In this document: positions 1 to 10,955 of the stretch, in pieces
How the letters are laid out: every line of letters starts with the position of its first letter
How positions within the stretch are numbered: the first letter of the stretch is position 1
From: Phylloscopus collybita
Taxonomy: Eukaryota > Chordata > Aves > Passeriformes > Phylloscopidae
Direction: 5' to 3'
DNA length: 64,000 bases
Assembly (NCBI GenBank): GCA_027886175.1
Contig: JAJNNQ010000024.1
Location: 30,297,001 to 30,361,000, forward strand
The notes under the pieces: model-generated
What the model was told of the DNA's origin: nothing
The model's database searches: none
Seen by the model: only the letters and a program-made list of their open reading frames with translations
Made by a program: the position numbers and the translations under genes

Positions 1-1149
1 ATGCAAATCGTCCCACCGGGTTTTTTGTAATGCTAATTATATCAAATGCATGCTCATCAATGAGAACGTCTAATTCCCCTTGCTCATTATCTAGATGTCA
101 CACACTGATATAGAAGCATCTGAAAAAATTAATCTCCTCATAACACAGTGTTTGTGAGCCCCTTGCCACCACCTTCACAGCTCCTGCCTCTGCCCCAGGA
201 CCCCCAGGTGATACTGGGCACAAGCACATGCACCAAAATTTCCCCCAAAACCACCGCTCCTTTGCTCCTTCCTACAGAGAAGCCTTATCATGAGGCTTTG
301 GTGTTTGATTCACAGAATTGCTTAGGTCTTGTATTTGTGACTTCAATCAACAGGAGTGACACGATGGATATGTGCTATATAGTACTCCAGAAAGTGGCAT
401 CCGAAGTAGTTCAGGACATACATCTTAGCTACTAAGTTTTCTGCCTATAAAATAGTAATAATACCTTATCAGTTAATGGGCCTCCTGGGAATGACGTTAA
501 TTCGAATTTATGAAGCCATTGGATGAGGGGATGGTAAATGTTACAGAAAAGAGGGAGAAGATTGGGAGCCCTGTTTGCAGAATGGGGTGCACGTATGTGT
601 AGTAGATAGCTGATGGATTTGTATACAGCATAGAAAAAACAAAAAAAGGGGGGGGAAAAAAAACACCTTTTTTTTTTTTTTCCCCCCCTCTGTGATCCAT
701 GCTCATCCTACATGGTGAACAAAGAAGGGACTTCGAGGGGACTTCTGGCATTGCGTAACGAAGGACAACCGTGGCACCTATGCACGAGAAAACCAAGTGG
801 CATTTCCCGACTCAAAGCGCAGGGCAGCGACACCTTCTGAGGGGACGTGCTTTCATTTATCGAAGCGCTCCCTAAAAGTGTGAGTTCAACTGTTTGCCAG
901 GTTCTGATCAGGTAAAACCCTCAGGGAGACCCTGACCCGTGCCACGGGCTAGATTGCTTACAGATGCTTTTTGTCATTCTGTTCTTTACGCCTTACGGGG
1001 ATGTTGCCATCCTGACAACAAAATTAACTCCTTTTCTCCCCTTGCTCCCAGCCCAGAGGCACTCACACATTTACTTACTTCAGTTTCACAGCTTCTCGCC
1101 CTCATTAACATTTTTTTTTTCCTTTACAAATTGCTTTTCTTCCAAAAGC
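1..1149. other. No gene recognised at left edge
   Basis: AT-rich to mixed sequence. Short open frames (for example 148-435) show no domain, splice context or codon pattern I can support. The only structured item is the homopurine/homopyrimidine hairpin at 641-690, listed separately. By synteny this should lie just inside or upstream of the 5' end of CHD4, but no CHD4 coding exon is visible. Confidence 0.5.
641..690. repeat. Homopurine/homopyrimidine inverted repeat
   Basis: Runs read A7-G8-A8, then a four-base spacer (cacc), then T14-C7. The G8A8 arm can pair with the T and C runs of the right arm to form an imperfect hairpin or cruciform. It is also a mirror-type purine tract that could form triplex DNA. 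No gene contains it. Confidence 0.7.
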
Positions 1150-1391
1150 TGAGAGGAGCCGCTTTTCCCCGGTGCATCTGGGAGGGGGGCGGTGCAGAGG
1201 GAGCGGAGGTGCCGGGGGCCGTGTGCCCGGAGCCCCTTCGCTTCGGGGGTCCCGCCGGTGCGGCCCGAGGCGCCGCCGGGGGCCGCTGTTGGCCGCGGAG
1301 AGCGCGGGGCGGGCGGGGAGCGGGGCGGGAGCGGAGCCTCCTCCGGCCGGCTGAGCACCGCCTCTCCTCCCCTTCTCCCCTCCCCCCAACT

Positions 1392-1392
<1 letters not shown>
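1150..1392. promoter_or_regulatory. CpG island, candidate CHD4 promoter
   Basis: About 240 bp of very GC-rich sequence packed with CpG (gccgccgggg, ggcgggcgggg, GGGGCGGGAGCGGAG boxes) stands out in a CpG-poor surrounding. It is immediately followed by a T50 tract. In birds such islands normally mark promoters. The gene to the left in conserved synteny is CHD4, transcribed leftwards, so its 5' end is expected here, about 5 kb past the 3' end of LPAR5. No start codon or CHD4 residues are seen, so the assignment rests on position alone. Confidence 0.45.

Positions 1393-1442
<50 letters not shown>
1393..1442. repeat. Poly-T tract of about 50 bases
   Basis: An uninterrupted T homopolymer directly abuts the CpG island. 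It could be a retroposon A-tail in minus orientation or a nucleosome-excluding tract. No target-site duplication was found by eye. The length may be unreliable because of sequencing slippage. Confidence 0.9.
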
Positions 1443-1444
<2 letters not shown>

Positions 1445-3890
1445 CATGGTGTTGGAAAACCGCTTTTATCATCACCTCGAGGTGAAAAGTTTGATCCTCT
1501 CCCTCCACCCCTTGCCTTCCTTGGGAGAAAAGTTCTTCCCTGTTCCTTTGTATTTCAGGGGCTCAAGCGGAGGGGTTTCAGGGGCCAGCGTATGCAGTGC
1601 GGGGAGGTTTTACAGCTACCATGGAAGCCTTGTCGCTGCCACTCTGAAACAGGTAAAAGCAGTGATAGCTATGCCTGACTTTAGTATATGCAGACTCCCA
1701 GATAACCTCAAACAAAATCACCAGCATAGCAGGTTCTTCAGTGATGTTACACTATTTCTTCTTATTTTGCTTGGGAACCCTCACTGATTGCTATCTCGCT
1801 GCTCAAGAAGCTGTGCAAACCAACCAACGAAACAAAAACAAAACAAAAAAAAACAAACCCCAAAACGATCCATGCCCTAAGATCTCTCCGAGTGTAAGAG
1901 CAGAGACAATGGAAATGTGAGAAACAATAAGGAAACCCTGAGCCGGTTTTGGTCAGCAGGATGTGCAGCAGCATCAGAGCAGCGGCAGCCTGGCCTCTGC
2001 CGAGATGCTGTTAGCACTGCAGAATACACGGGTTTGCAGGAAAGGCTTCAAAAGCAACACACAAAATGTGAAGCTTTCGCTGCACTCAGCCACAGGATCA
2101 AGGGCTCTGCAGCTGAAAGGCAAGCAGGGTATGCAAAGTGTAATCCGTGCAAGAACAACTCTGGGAGGGAAAGATAATGAAAAAATGCCTGGGATGACAG
2201 ATCAGCATCTAAAACACAAGGTCAGGGAACCACACAATTATTTAGGTTGGAAGGACCTCTGGAGGACATCCGTTTCAACTCCCAGCAATAAGGGAGGGGG
2301 AGTGGAAGGCAGGGGGTACCTCCTCAAGCTCAAAGCAGGCACAGCTGAAGTTGCTCGGGGCATTTGTAATACAAAATACATCTTTTGTTGTAGGGATACA
2401 TCTAGTGGTGGGAGGCACACAGCCAGTACGCAGTGGAAGGAATAAAAACAGTAATAAAAGCAATCTGAAGATAAGGTCTGGCTTGTTCTGGGACTTCTGA
2501 AACATCTTTTCAAGCTGACTTACAGAACTCAGAGTATCAGAGGGTTTCTAAAAAGTATAAAGTGCATTTTAATATTAATAGTCATGATTAATAGGCATAA
2601 CAATACTTTTGTAAGGAACCATTTCCAGAAGCACAGGACATATCCATTCTGGATAAGTCAAAGGCCTTGAAATCTGAATGTATTTGTACATGTTTGCAGA
2701 TACTGTCTGATCCATACAGAGTAAGTGTTCTGTGCACCTTTGCCATCTCTCTGACCTTTCACTTGTTTAGTCTTACTTGATGAGGAGACATTTGTTTAAT
2801 GTTGACATCTGCAAATGACACGAAGTCAGGAAGCAGTGAATGGCACCTTTTACCTCTGACACACATAACAAGATTACTAATTCAAGAATTATCACAGTAG
2901 GATGTAGAGGGCCACCTGTACAGGTTGGAAAGATTTTGCTAAGCTTCTATTCCCATTTAACTTTCCCTTCTTGAATACCATTGCTTCATGTAGCTCCTGT
3001 TGTTCTAAACACAACCTTTTAAGTGGTTCTGTTTTGTATTGTTGGACACCACCATACCCTAGAACTTTCAGATTTGGCTGGCTGGCTTTTTTTAATACGC
3101 TGATTAGGAAAAAAAAAAAAAAAAAGAAGCAGCCATAAAGCAAGATAAGGGTGAATGACTCATTTCACTAAAAGACAGCACATACATGTGCTGTTCCTTA
3201 TCACCATGTGATGGAATAAAAAACTCCTGAAGCTTACAAAGCAAAACTGCGGAAGCAGAAGCTTAGTTAACACCAATTCTCTCTGTCAAACATGAAAAAT
3301 ATCCCAAATCCCCTCTAGAATCCACAGCAGTTACATTTGACTAGAATCCTCAAAAACAAAACAAAACAAAACTAATGCAAGCTAAAAATACCCAAAGGAC
3401 AAAACACAACAGCCTACAGTGGGCCCACCACTGTCTATATGTAACAATTAAGCAAAGCCTTCAGAAACCCAAAGTCAGGAACTTTTCTGCTGTGTGTAAC
3501 ATGACCACCAACCCTCTTTATTGTTAAACTGGTTGATAGGATTCATTAAGAGATCAGCTTTGCAGTTATTTATAATTTAGTCAAAATATTTGAGCTAAAA
3601 TTTCCTCTGCTGGAGGTGGAATATTTATGAAATGTTCCAGGTAAAAATAGTTCCACTATTTTCAGGAATGAAATTACAAGGAAAGATCATGTTTTCTGAT
3701 GTGCTTTTTGAGAAGTTTTGTGTTGTGGAGGGTACTGTAACTTCAGCAGGGGAGCAGCCTCTTCTGAAGGAGCGGCATCTGCCAGCTGACATTTCATTCA
3801 TACTTGGCAAGCTTGCCGAGAGAAGGCAGAGCCAGACTCTGCTCTCAGTGGCCCTGAGAAAGCACAACAGCCATGACTTGCAACAATCCT
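1443..3890. other. Intergenic, no gene recognised
   Basis: Mixed-composition spacer with an A/C-rich run at about 1815-1862, one CR1 scrap (2228-2300, separate entry) and an A18-type tract near 3108-3125. No coding potential that I can support on either strand. Confidence 0.5.
2228..2300 (-). repeat. CR1 3'-end fragment
   Basis: The stretch reading ttaggttggaaggacctctggaggacatccg is the reverse complement of the conserved CR1 3' end (gaccTCCAgaggtccctTCCAACCT type). Only about 70 bp are left, truncated on both sides, with sense on the minus strand. Confidence 0.65.
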
Positions 3891-4680
3891 GGTGAGCATT
3901 AGGAAAAGCCTCTCCCCAGGGCACCTTTCAGCACTGGTGTGGGCACCTCAGGAAGCTGAGGAATCGCCATCCTTGGAGGTGCTCAGAAGATACCTGGACA
4001 AGGCTCTGAGAAACCTGAACTGCCTCGGAGTCCCAAGTACACCCACTCCACTCCTGGGGCTTTTGCTGTACGAGCTTGGGGACAGGCCAGAGGCAGTGGA
4101 GCTGAGGGCAGCCTCTGCCACCTGATGACTTTGGGGAGAGTTTCCAGAAAGCTCTGCTGGAGCCTTGGCCAGAACTGAACCCCTGCCCCAGGAGATGCTT
4201 TTAGGCTGGTGCTCTTGCCCTTGGCTCCTGTCTGAGGAGTCTGGCCTGCAGCTGTCCGTGCAATCTGTGGATCTAGACCCACGGATAGATTCCTGGCTTG
4301 ACCCAAGACCTGCCTTGTCATGATGGACTTGTCAGGCAATCTCTGGACTGTGTCTCACCCTGGTTCAAGCCTCCGGACCTGATCCTGATGCTGACGTGAC
4401 TTCTTACTTTGACCTTGGACCTGCCTCATCACCACAAGCTTGTCTGATGATCTGGATTCTCAGCTGAACCGGGCTGTCTGCCTATACCTGCCTTTGTCCC
4501 CTTGCTCAGATGTTTTCCCTTGCTGGCTAAGCCTCTTCCTCTGCCTGCCTTGTTACATGCCTGGATCTCAGCTCTCATATTCCTTTAGGGAGCTGCCAGC
4601 CCTCTCTGCCCCTGGCAACCTGCTGTGAGCAGACAGTCTTGGTGGAGACCCCCAGAGGTCCCCACCTGAATATTTCTGTG
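3891..4680 (+). repeat. Interspersed repeat with CR1-like start and internal duplication
   Basis: Positions about 3900-4020 resemble the CR1 segment encoding the end of the element (tccttggaggtgctcagaagatacctggacaaggctctgagaaacctgaac). Downstream, about 4290-4370 and 4405-4480 look like two diverged copies of one unit (cttgaccca-gacctgcct...tgatg...ctggattctc). I do not recognise the family of the second part. No gene is seen. Confidence 0.45.
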
Positions 4681-6477
4681 AACCTAAGACAGCACTCTAG
4701 CCATGTTAAAAGGAAAGAAAAAAGGTAATTTCTCTGGGCGGGGAAGAAAACACAGCTGTGAAGGCATTGTGTTGATGCTTAGGTACATTAGATTAGGGAA
4801 AGGAGAAAGGACCAGAAGGACAGGGACAAGGAAGGGGGTCTAGGAAGGAGGAAGGCGGTGGAAGGTTTGAAAATGGACAGGAGTGCATCTGCTGTAATAT
4901 CACTCCATTATCCCATAAATCCCGGTACAAAAGGGTAGCAGAAGAGATGCACACTGCCCTGTTTCCTCTCCAGCTGCACTATGTCACAAAGGATTCATGG
5001 CAGTCCTGAGTTTTTAAAATAGAAATATCTACAGCCCTACAGCCCTCTTCCACCTCTCTCCCTGCATCTCTTGGGCACCATTAAATGTTCTTCATCTGCA
5101 AATGGATTTCAAGGCTGCTCTGCTGGTGATGCATGGGCTGAGCAAGGGGACAGAGCTGGCTCACCTAGGGCGTATGTCTCACAGGCAGGCGGTGACACAA
5201 GGATGTCTCTGTGGAGAGGCTCATCATCTTCTACAGGTCTTCTTGAAGACCTGCTCCTGCAGTCATCTCTCATAAAACAGATTATAAAAGGGTCTTCAAG
5301 GGAGACTGGAAAAATGGATTTAAAACACAGTATCTCTTAACACAAACCTGTGATATATTCCAATACATTTATTCCCACAGCAGTCGTGAGGTAGAAACTT
5401 GAAATCAGATTTATTGCTTATTGAGAAGTCTAAAAACTATAAACCCTAGCACTTTGGACTGCATTTCTTGTCACTTTCCCTGACCTTTCCTTTAACATTA
5501 AAAAAAACAAAACCACTATAATGGATCCACTCCAGAATAGCCTGAGACCCGCTGGAAGCCACAGAGGGGCTGTTTTGAAGTGCAATTGGAAAGGCAACCT
5601 TTGGCCATCAGCAGGAGTGAAAAACTGGGGCTTCTGGCACTGCCTGTGTACAGTTGGATCTCACTTCTGGGGAGATTTATAGGGCTTTCACATACAGTGC
5701 AGCCTGAAAAAGCATGTACAAACAGTGCAAGCAAATACATTTCACCCCAGCCTCATTCTGTGACATCATTTCTTTTCAACAGTGCAAATCACTCAGACCT
5801 GAAATCAATCATCCTGTATAGGGGCCAGCAGCAAGAGAGTGCAAAGCACTAACGTCAGCATGAGCTTCTGACACGATGACAATATTGGTATCCTCTCTTT
5901 TTTTCTGGGGCCATTGGGAATGTAGTTTTTTTAAGTATGCTAGTGTTTCCCCAAGCCATTTTGCTTTAGGTAAATGTATAGCCATTGTGCCTCGTGTGTG
6001 TGTGCTTGAGTGTGTACAGCTGCACATTTGATATACCTCCTGAAGATTGTTTTGCTAAGGTCTGTGATTTTCTGTACAATTAGGAACCTGTTTTCTGCAA
6101 GATTACTGAAAACTCAGCTGTTCTCCTTGACCTCAACAAAGCTTGCTAAATGCTTCAGTTCTTTTGGAAAATTAAGGTACTCATTTAGGTGTCCTGAGCT
6201 GGACCTATGACTCAAATTGAAACATCTGGTCAAAGGCTTTCCTCAGCCACTGCTAGTAAATTCACTTTGTCAGCAGTGAGTACCGAATCCGTGTTCTGAT
6301 GATCCCCAGAACTGCCTCAGGCTACAGTGCAGCCAGGAGCTACTCAGAGAAGATGGACTTGCTGTAGGAATTCATGCTGGCCAGACCTAGACACACTAAG
6401 TTGGTTTGAAATCCTTGCTCCCCACTGTTTCCCGTACCAAAAGAGTCAGGTATGACCATGTCACGAAGGCACCTTTG
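4681..6477. other. Spacer downstream of LPAR5, no gene recognised
   Basis: About 1.8 kb between the repeat above and the LPAR5 poly(A) signal. Short open frames on both strands lack any recognisable domain. No repeat is obvious by eye. Confidence 0.5.
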
Positions 6478-6483
6478 TTTATT
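6478..6483 (-). terminator. LPAR5 poly(A) signal
   Basis: AATAAA on the minus strand (tttatt on plus), about 150 nt downstream of the LPAR5 stop codon. It implies a short 3'UTR ending near position 6455. Confidence 0.6.
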
Positions 6484-6628
6484 CAAAGCAACCTTTCATC
6501 CTTCAGCTTTGCATCATCACGTTCACCCACAGACAGTCTGCTGTGCTCCCTCAAACAGTTTGCTGTATCCCACAGGTTTGCTGTAGTCAGTGCATACGTG
6601 ACTCTGCAATGGTGTGGTTTGCCCAGGC

Positions 6629-7768
6629 TTAAATCTCCGAGTCCTCGATAGGGCCATTCAGAAATACTGCAGTGGGAAGTGACGGAGAGGACTCATTGGG
6701 ACGGATGAAGTTTGCAGATGGGAACAGTTTTACTTTGGACGCAGCATGGTCTCGGACTGACTTACTCTCCACGATCTGATGCTTAAGTGTTCCCATCTCT
6801 GAGTCCCAGGCTTGTCCCCGCCGCAGTTTCTTGAAGGTGTTACGGAAGCCCTCAGTGCTAAAGTAGTAGATCAAGGGGTCCAGTGTGCAGTTCATGCTGG
6901 CCAACATCATCGTTATAATTAACGCTTGGCGCACGGACGCCCGGGTTTCTTCCTCAACCTTCATCACCCGGGCCTTTATCATCCCGTAAACGGCCAGGGT
7001 AGTGTTGTAGGGCACGAAGCAGATGATGAAGATGACCAGATTGACCAAGAGGAGACGGACAGTCTTCCGCTGTCGCAGGGTCTTCGTCTGGCTGGGCTGG
7101 CAGAGCTCCTGAAAGATCCGAATGGAGCAGTACATCACAGAGCTGAGAGGCAGGAGAAACCCCAAGATTTCAGCCAGGATTACCAGGGGGAAGAGGTTAT
7201 TTTGCCACATGTTGTCGCTAAAGCTTTCAAAGCACAGATAAATGGTCTGGTTTTTTATTTTACAGTGGTTTTGCTTGTGGACTATGGCTGTGGGGATGGA
7301 GCCCATGAAGATGACAACCCAGACGATGAAGCAGAGGAGCTTGGCCACCTTGGGGCGCCGCAGATGCCGCCAGCGAAGCGGGTGAACAATGGCAACGTAG
7401 CGATCCAGGTTGATGCACATGAGGAAGAGGCAGCTACCGTACATGTTGATCTGGAAGACTGAGCCAGAGACCTGGCACAGGATGCTACCAAAGGGCCAGT
7501 GGTGATTGGAATAGTAGTAGAGCCGCAGGGGCAGGGAAAGTGTGAAGCTGAGGTCGCTTATGGCCAGGTTCAACATGTAGATCATCACTACAGACTTCAG
7601 GCGCAGGTATCGGATGAATATCCACAGGGCTACCACATTGAGTATCAGACCTGTGATGAGTATCAGAGCGTAGCCAGGCATGAGGAGGTGGTGGTTGAAG
7701 GTGTAATCCTTGCATGTCTGAGATGTATTGGATATATTGGATGTATTGGATGCTGACATGCCCAGCAT
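6629..7768 (-). CDS. LPAR5: Lysophosphatidic acid receptor 5 (class A GPCR)
   Basis: Receptor at the plasma membrane for lysophosphatidic acid, coupling in mammals to G12/13 and Gq. The 379-residue frame is close to the mammalian length and uninterrupted, as for other single-coding-exon LPARs of the P2Y-like group. Visible hallmarks: N-terminal sequons (NTS, NIS, NTS at about residues 8-16), seven hydrophobic segments, the extracellular disulfide pair C98 and C179, the DRY motif at 122-124 followed by VAIVHPL, LRRPKVAKLLC at the end of intracellular loop 2, FVPYNTTLAVYG in TM6, and a DPLIYYF variant of NPxxY at 297-303. The tail ends DSEI, a class I PDZ-type ending. The family-specific LRRP and FVPYN blocks favour LPAR5 over GPR35 or P2RY relatives. 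A second ATG lies three codons inside; I kept the first because both lie in one context. Neighbours fit CHD4-LPAR5-ACRBP synteny. Confidence 0.95.
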   Translation of the reverse strand: MLGMSASNTSNISNTSQTCKDYTFNHHLLMPGYALILITGLILNVVALWIFIRYLRLKSVVMIYMLNLAISDLSFTLSLPLRLYYYSNHHWPFGSILCQVSGSVFQINMYGSCLFLMCINLDRYVAIVHPLRWRHLRRPKVAKLLCFIVWVVIFMGSIPTAIVHKQNHCKIKNQTIYLCFESFSDNMWQNNLFPLVILAEILGFLLPLSSVMYCSIRIFQELCQPSQTKTLRQRKTVRLLLVNLVIFIICFVPYNTTLAVYGMIKARVMKVEEETRASVRQALIITMMLASMNCTLDPLIYYFSTEGFRNTFKKLRRGQAWDSEMGTLKHQIVESKSVRDHAASKVKLFPSANFIRPNESSPSLPTAVFLNGPIEDSEI

Positions 7769-7813
7769 GGATTGAGGGATGGTCTCGCTGAGATGGCTGA
7801 GCCGGTTGATGGG

Positions 7814-7832
7814 CTAAGGAGGCACAGAGAAG
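7814..7832 (-). other. LPAR5: Splice acceptor of the LPAR5 coding exon
   Basis: The minus strand reads a pyrimidine-rich stretch ending cctccttag just before the 45-nt leader that precedes the LPAR5 ATG. This predicts a coding exon beginning at 7813 and one or more untranslated exons further right, as in mammalian LPAR5. Those exons were not found by eye. Confidence 0.6.
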
Positions 7833-8880
7833 AGCACTGAGGAAAGTCGTTCCCCTCCGAGAAGCCACGGGCAGGTCATTCCTGTCATCTGCAGCTGGGA
7901 GGTAGATGGGCAATATCTCTCTTGTCTGGCACTGCTTTGGATTGCTGGTCTGTGGTCATCTGGCAGGGATGGTAATGTGGAGTCTGCTTCTGCCCCTAGT
8001 TCAGCAATTCTTTCCAGTGGTTATGAGGTGATAAGGTGATGGAGGATCATTGCCAGCTGTTAGTACAATTCCTGATCAAAGTGGAAGACCAAAACAGAAG
8101 AGTTTAAGGTAAAGGAGGGAATCTCTTGAAATGTTAAAATCCCACCATGGTGGCTTCTGCAGCAAGAACTCACAAAGAAACCAAAAGACGAGGGAAAATG
8201 GAGACTAGAAAAGTGAGTAATTACTCACTGGCAGAAGACAGAGCACAGAGAAGGTGGTTGTTCTACAGAATCATTTATCACTCAGAAAATGCACTTTGCT
8301 TTGATCACTGCTGAGAGCACATGAATATAAGAAAGGGACACCACAAGCACACAGGGAAAGTAGTTGAGGCAGATCCAGAGAAAGAAAAAGAAAAAGAAGA
8401 GAGCAGTGTTTTGAAGGAAAAATGCTGACTGGAAGGAACTTAAAATAAAAACGGCATAGTACTGTTTTATATCAGAGAAAAAGGACTTTGTACATCCATT
8501 TCAGATAAAATAAAATTACAGTACAGTTAGACCTGACTCCACCCAAGCTCTTTTTCTTACGTAAAACAACACACACGAACCTCAGTTCCAGTGCCTTCGA
8601 GTTCCTTATGTTTCTTACATTCACACAGCTCCTTTGGTGTCTTTACTTGCATGGGACCAGTGGTGCTTATTTGGATATTATGTCCTCCCTCTGCTGCTTA
8701 TAACACCCTAAAGCTTGAAGTAGCCCATGTCCCAGAAACGCAGAGCAGCACAGCCATGGAGGGGAGCACAATAAAAAAGGAAGTGCTGTGGGATTCATGT
8801 GGACAAACATGACTTCAAAGCAGTGTGAGGCTGGTAACCACCCTAGGTACTAACTGGCAGCACTGTCCAAACACTGATCA
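7833..8880. other. LPAR5 upstream/5' intron region, no coding exon seen
   Basis: A purine-rich patch near 8380-8400 and no open frame of interest. It probably holds an LPAR5 5'UTR intron and possibly its promoter, but no CpG island marks it. Confidence 0.4.
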
Positions 8881-8882
8881 GC

Positions 8883-9015
8883 TGGAGTGAGCCCAGTGGA
8901 AGACCACCAAAATGGTCTGGGGGCTGGAGTACTTGTGCCATGAGGAGATGCTGAGGGAACCGGTCTTGTTCAGCTGGACAAGAGAAGGCTCCAGGTGATA
9001 TAATAGTGGCACTGG
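8883..9015 (+). repeat. CR1 LINE fragment
   Basis: Sense CR1 on plus: ggtctgggggctggag, gccatgaggagatgctgaggga and cttgttcagctgga are the standard CR1 blocks preceding the terminal region. The element is broken at both ends and directly joined to the LTR-like repeat that follows. Confidence 0.75.
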
Positions 9016-9465
9016 GGTTTGCATGGCAAGCTTTTGGTAGATGGGAGGGCTATATGTATGGTTCTATGAGAGTGTGCCAGAAATTTGTGTCTGATACAGC
9101 CAAATCCAGGAGAGACTTGCCACTGGCCAAGGCTGAGCCCATCAGTGATGGTGGTAGCACCTCTGGGATAATGAAAGGGAAAAAGTTACTGTGAGACAGC
9201 AACTGCAGGCAGAGAAGGGAAGTGAGAATACGTGATAGAAACAGCCCTGCAGAAGCCAAGGTCAGTGAAGAAGGAAGGGAATGAGGTGCTCCAGGCACTG
9301 GAGCAAAGATTCCCCTGTTGCCCCTGGAGAAGACCACGGTGAACCCGTGTTGGAGCACTCTGTTCCTGAAGGACAGAACCCTGTGGAAGGGACTCACACT
9401 GGAGCAGGGATTGGTGTGACACAGTTCCCCACAGTTGCTTGCCGGGGTCAAACAGGGACTCCCTC
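9016..9465 (+). mobile_element. LTR-like avian interspersed repeat
   Basis: This ~450-bp block (tttgcatggcaagcttttggtag ... ctgatacagcc ... atcagtgatggtggtagcacctctgggataa ... gaagaccacggtgaacc ... ctggagcaggg) has the look of a widespread avian retroviral-type LTR repeat, as I remember such sequences. I cannot name the family or place its exact ends. It carries no coding capacity here. Confidence 0.45.
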
Positions 9466-9960
9466 ATAAAAGTCCATGTAGATTGTGATTTACTTCAAAA
9501 GGAAAGTAGAATTTTCTGTCTAGAGAATATCTTTACACGAGGTTGATATTACTCAGCAACTTGACAGGCATGTCAAGCGTGTCAGACCTTCTGGATGGCA
9601 TCGGGTGGCAGTGCACAGATCCAGAGAGAATCTGCTGCAGACAGAAGCGTGTGCTGACCTCACAGAGAGGAAGAGAATCATCCTGGTAACAACATGTTAA
9701 ACAGTGGAAGTAGAAACCTAATACAAGAGTGTAGACAGCTACCGACTTGCCCATCCTTTTGTGTTGCTGCGCAGGTCTATCACCAAAACAGGTTTCTTAG
9801 GGAAACCTCTACTGGTTTATCAAACTATATCTGAGTGGATTCTACCCCTCCTGGTGGATGAATACTTTGCATGAAGTCTCATGCAAGTTTGGAGTATAAG
9901 ATAAGCTGACAAGGCAGAAGTGCAAGAATGTTGTTGGTTTCAAGTGAAGTGTTTCATGTT
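9466..9960. other. Intergenic, no gene recognised
   Basis: About 500 bp between two repeats. Nothing is supported on either strand. Confidence 0.5.
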
Positions 9961-9984
9961 TCAAAAAATGTCAAGGGGAAATGG

Positions 9985-10547
9985 TCAAAGGAGGTGATTG
10001 TCCTGCTCACTTTGCAGTGGTGCAGCCTCACCTTGAGTCCTGTGTGCAGTTTTGGGCAATATAAAAAAAGACATTGAGCTATTAGAGAGTGTGCAAAGGA
10101 GAGCCATGAGGGTGGTGAAGGACCTTGAGGGGAAACTGTGTGAGGAGCGGCTGCGGTCACTTGGTCTGTTCAGCCTGGAGAGGAGGAGACTGAGGGGAGA
10201 GCTCATTGTGGTCTACAGCTTCCTTGTGAGGGGGAGAGGGGGGCAGACACTGATCTCTTCTCTGTGTTGACCTCAAGGAATGGCCTGAAGCTGTATCAGG
10301 GGAGGTTTAGGTTGGATATCAGAAAAGGTTCTTCACCCAGAGGGGGGTTGGGCACTGGAACAGGCTCCACAGGGCAGTGGTCACAACACCAAGCCTGACA
10401 GAATTCAAGAAATGTTTGGACAGTGCTCTTGGGCACAGGGCATGATTCTTGGGATGTCCTGTGCAGGGCCAGCAGTTGGACTTGATGATCCTGATGGGTC
10501 CCTTCCAACTCAGTACATTCTGTGATTCCATGATTCTAGGAGAACAT
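9985..10547 (+). repeat. CR1 LINE, 3' portion
   Basis: Sense CR1: tgtgcagttttgggc, gtgcaaaggagagcc, ggtctgttcagcctggagaggaggagactgaggggagagctcattg, ggttcttcacccagagg, and a 3' end ggtcccttccaactcagtacattctgtgattccatgattct with the diagnostic octamer-like terminal repeats. 5'-truncated, as is usual for CR1, and non-coding. Confidence 0.92.
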
Positions 10548-10955
10548 GACAGCTTTTGCTAGAGCCAAAACCCTGCAATGAATTGCAGACTGAACAGACT
10601 GGTCCGACCTTTATCTTGGTGGAAACAAAGTTATTGAGACTGTGTCTTAGTGAGTGACCATGACCTGCTGTAACACATGTACTCAGACCAGCCAGATGTC
10701 AGGTGAAAAGGATTTATCTCTATGGACAGTGTGTTTTTTCAAGCTTTCCAGAGGTACTCAATTAACAGATCTACAGAATATAATATGTAAGCACAGTCCA
10801 TGCTGTGTCAGGCTTTCTACCACTAATATCCCATCTCCAGCTGTGGGTGGTGAAGGGATTATGTTAAGAACAGTACAATCATGTAGTTACACTGCCTCAA
10901 GTTGTCTTCCTGCTTCCTGCATAAATTGTAGCCCAGGAATTTCTTGAGCCACAGG
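10548..10955. other. Intergenic, no gene recognised
   Basis: Short spacer between the young CR1 and the ancient antisense LINE. No coding signal. Confidence 0.5.

Noticed and set aside
1..435. 95-codon plus-strand frame at the left edge as a gene end
   Set aside because: No homology, no splice context and ordinary base composition.
6926..7462. 178-codon plus-strand open frame
   Set aside because: It lies entirely opposite the LPAR5 coding region and is a composition shadow of that gene.
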